Part shown: positions 5,361 through 6,447 of the stretch, piece after piece
How positions within the stretch are numbered: the first letter of the stretch is position 1
Layout: every line of letters starts with the position of its first letter
Origin: Paracoccaceae bacterium
GTDB lineage: Bacteria > Pseudomonadota > Alphaproteobacteria > Rhodobacterales > Rhodobacteraceae
DNA: 6,447 bases
Reading direction: 5' to 3'
Assembly: GCA_002746395.1 (NCBI GenBank)
Contig: NVXA01000012.1
Span: forward strand, 32,003-38,449
Notes under the pieces: generated by a model
Seen by the model: the letters and a program-made list of their open reading frames with translations, nothing else
The model's database searches: none
What the model was told of the DNA's origin: nothing
Translations under genes and position numbers: made by a program

Positions 5361-6146
5361 ATGATTGCTTTGAAAATTGCCGCGACCGGAATGGCAGCCC
5401 AACAAATGCGGGTGGAGGTGATCGCGAACAACCTCGCAAACATGAATACGACAGCATATAATCCACGCCGCGCCGAGTTTACGGATTTGAATTATCAGCA
5501 GGTTCAGCGGGCCGGAACAATTAGCGCCGCGGATGGCTCGATTTTGCCAGCTGGCGTACAGTTGGGCATGGGCGTGAAACCATCTGCGGTATCAATGGAT
5601 GTGGCGCAAGGCTCCTTAAAGCAAACCGGCGGTGAGTTGGACGTGGCCATCGAGGGCGCTGGATATCTAGAGGTCGCGTTACCATCCGGCGGCAGCGGAT
5701 ACACGCGCGACGGAGCGTTGAAATTAACAGGTGACGGTCAAATTGTAACGTCCGCCGGATACCCGATTATGCCCGACGTTACAGTGCCAGACGATGCCCG
5801 AGATTTGTCAATCAACGCCGATGGCGAGATTTACGCGTACTTTCTGGACCAGGTGGATGCGCAGTTTATTGGCCAGTTAACGCTGGCCGGATTCACAAAC
5901 GAAAAGGGTTTGGAGGCGATCGGCGGTAACCTTTACCTCGAAACGGCAGCCTCTGGCACAGCGCGGATTGGCGATGCGGGTCAAGATGGTCTGGGCCAAT
6001 TCCGGCAAGGATATCTAGAGCAAAGTTCCGTCGATTCCGTTCGGGAGCTAACCGAGTTGATCGAGGCGCAACGTGGATATGAACTGAACGCCAAAGTCAT
6101 CACAGCCGCTGACCAGATGCTCGGTGCGACGACGCAAATCCGCTGA
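5361..6146 (+). CDS. flgG: Flagellar distal rod protein FlgG
   Basis: FlgG makes the distal rod, the drive shaft that passes through the P and L rings. The 261-residue protein has the expected length, the opening ALKIAATGMAAQQMRVEVIA (3-22), the signature NNLANMNTTAYN (23-34), the central segment with GGELDVAIEGAGYLEV and YTRDGALKL, and the conserved C-terminus LIEAQRGYELNAKVI (233-247). The signature reads TTAY where most rod proteins have TTGF or TTGY. AGGAGA (5349-5354) is 6 bases before the ATG, 14 bases after flgF. Its stop overlaps the flgA start by one base. Confidence 0.97.
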   Translation: MIALKIAATGMAAQQMRVEVIANNLANMNTTAYNPRRAEFTDLNYQQVQRAGTISAADGSILPAGVQLGMGVKPSAVSMDVAQGSLKQTGGELDVAIEGAGYLEVALPSGGSGYTRDGALKLTGDGQIVTSAGYPIMPDVTVPDDARDLSINADGEIYAYFLDQVDAQFIGQLTLAGFTNEKGLEAIGGNLYLETAASGTARIGDAGQDGLGQFRQGYLEQSSVDSVRELTELIEAQRGYELNAKVITAADQMLGATTQIR

Positions 6147-6447
6147 TGAAAACCGCTTTCCTTACTATATTTCTGATGTTCGCATCTGCACTTGCTGTCG
6201 CCGCACAAACCGTGGTCGCCGCGAATGCTATTCGGGCGCGCAGCATAATTGTGCCGGAGGATTTGGCCATTCTCGACAAAAACACCATCGGTGGAATTAC
6301 GAGCGTCGCCGGCATTATCGGAAAAGAAGCACGGGTCAATTTATATGCTGGCCGTGTAATTCGGGCATCCGAAATTGGGGCCCCAGCGATTATGGAGCGG
6401 AACCAATTGGTTATAATGGTCTACAACACAGGGCAACTATCAATTTC
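6146..6447 (+). CDS. flgA: P-ring assembly chaperone FlgA (3' truncated)
   Basis: FlgA is a periplasmic chaperone that guides FlgI into the P ring around the rod. The reading frame opens at ATG 6146, sharing a base with the flgG stop (TGATG), and stays open for 100 codons to the window end. Residues 1-20 (MKTAFLTIFLMFASALAVAA) form a Sec signal peptide with an A-x-A type cleavage site. The following part has the SAF-like pattern of FlgA: VVAANAIRARSIIVPEDLA, then IGKEARVNLYAGRVIRASEI (58-77) and RNQLVIMVYNTG (85-96). The domain starts straight after the signal peptide, so this looks like the short alphaproteobacterial form of roughly 140 residues. No ribosome-binding site is obvious, so it is probably coupled to flgG. 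Confidence 0.93.
   Translation, partial: MKTAFLTIFLMFASALAVAAQTVVAANAIRARSIIVPEDLAILDKNTIGGITSVAGIIGKEARVNLYAGRVIRASEIGAPAIMERNQLVIMVYNTGQLSI

Noticed and set aside
1..6447. CRISPR arrays, tRNA or rRNA genes, insertion sequences and phage genes
   Set aside because: No regularly spaced repeats, RNA gene signatures, transposase or integrase motifs were seen. The window is almost fully filled by flagellar genes.

Overview
This window is a flagellar gene cluster from an alphaproteobacterium, most likely a marine member of the Rhodobacteraceae/roseobacter group. The evidence for that is a flagellin end reading ...SILSLFR*, the alphaproteobacterial regulators FlaF and FlbT, a DUF1217 protein, a divergently placed fliI, and the order flgB-flgC-fliE-fliQ-flgF-flgG-flgA. 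Base composition is only moderately GC-rich for that family, so genus is not called. Family assignments rest on reading the translated proteins from memory of the families; no database search was run.

Layout. (1) Bases 1-39 are the last codons of a flagellin gene, followed by a terminator-like hairpin (48-74). (2) A tight + strand trio, flaF (130-507), flbT (504-905) and a DUF1217 gene (902-1735), has 4-base ATGA overlaps at both junctions; it probably sets flagellin output and supplies one flagellar protein of unknown role. (3) fliI (1774-3093, - strand) meets the trio tail to tail across 38 bases. (4) An 89-base divergent regulatory region (3094-3182) separates fliI from the next operon. 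It carries one copy of ATGGTTAA (reverse complement TTAACCAT, a CtrA-type box), and a second copy overlaps the fliI start. (5) A + strand operon, flgB, flgC, fliE, fliQ, flgF, flgG and a flgA that runs off the window, is closely packed except for a 73-base gap before flgF.

How the genes work together. FliI powers export of flagellar subunits through the gate, of which FliQ is a membrane part. FliE joins the MS ring to the rod, FlgB/FlgC/FlgF build the proximal rod and FlgG the distal rod. FlgA is the periplasmic chaperone for the P ring. FlaF and FlbT control flagellin after transcription has begun, and sit beside the flagellin gene they would serve.

The cluster is conventional overall. I see no undescribed multi-gene system, mobile element, CRISPR array, tRNA or rRNA. 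Points worth a second look are the DUF1217 protein, the paired CtrA-like boxes, two successive hairpins between flagellin and flaF, and a terminator-like hairpin inside the end of the DUF1217 gene.
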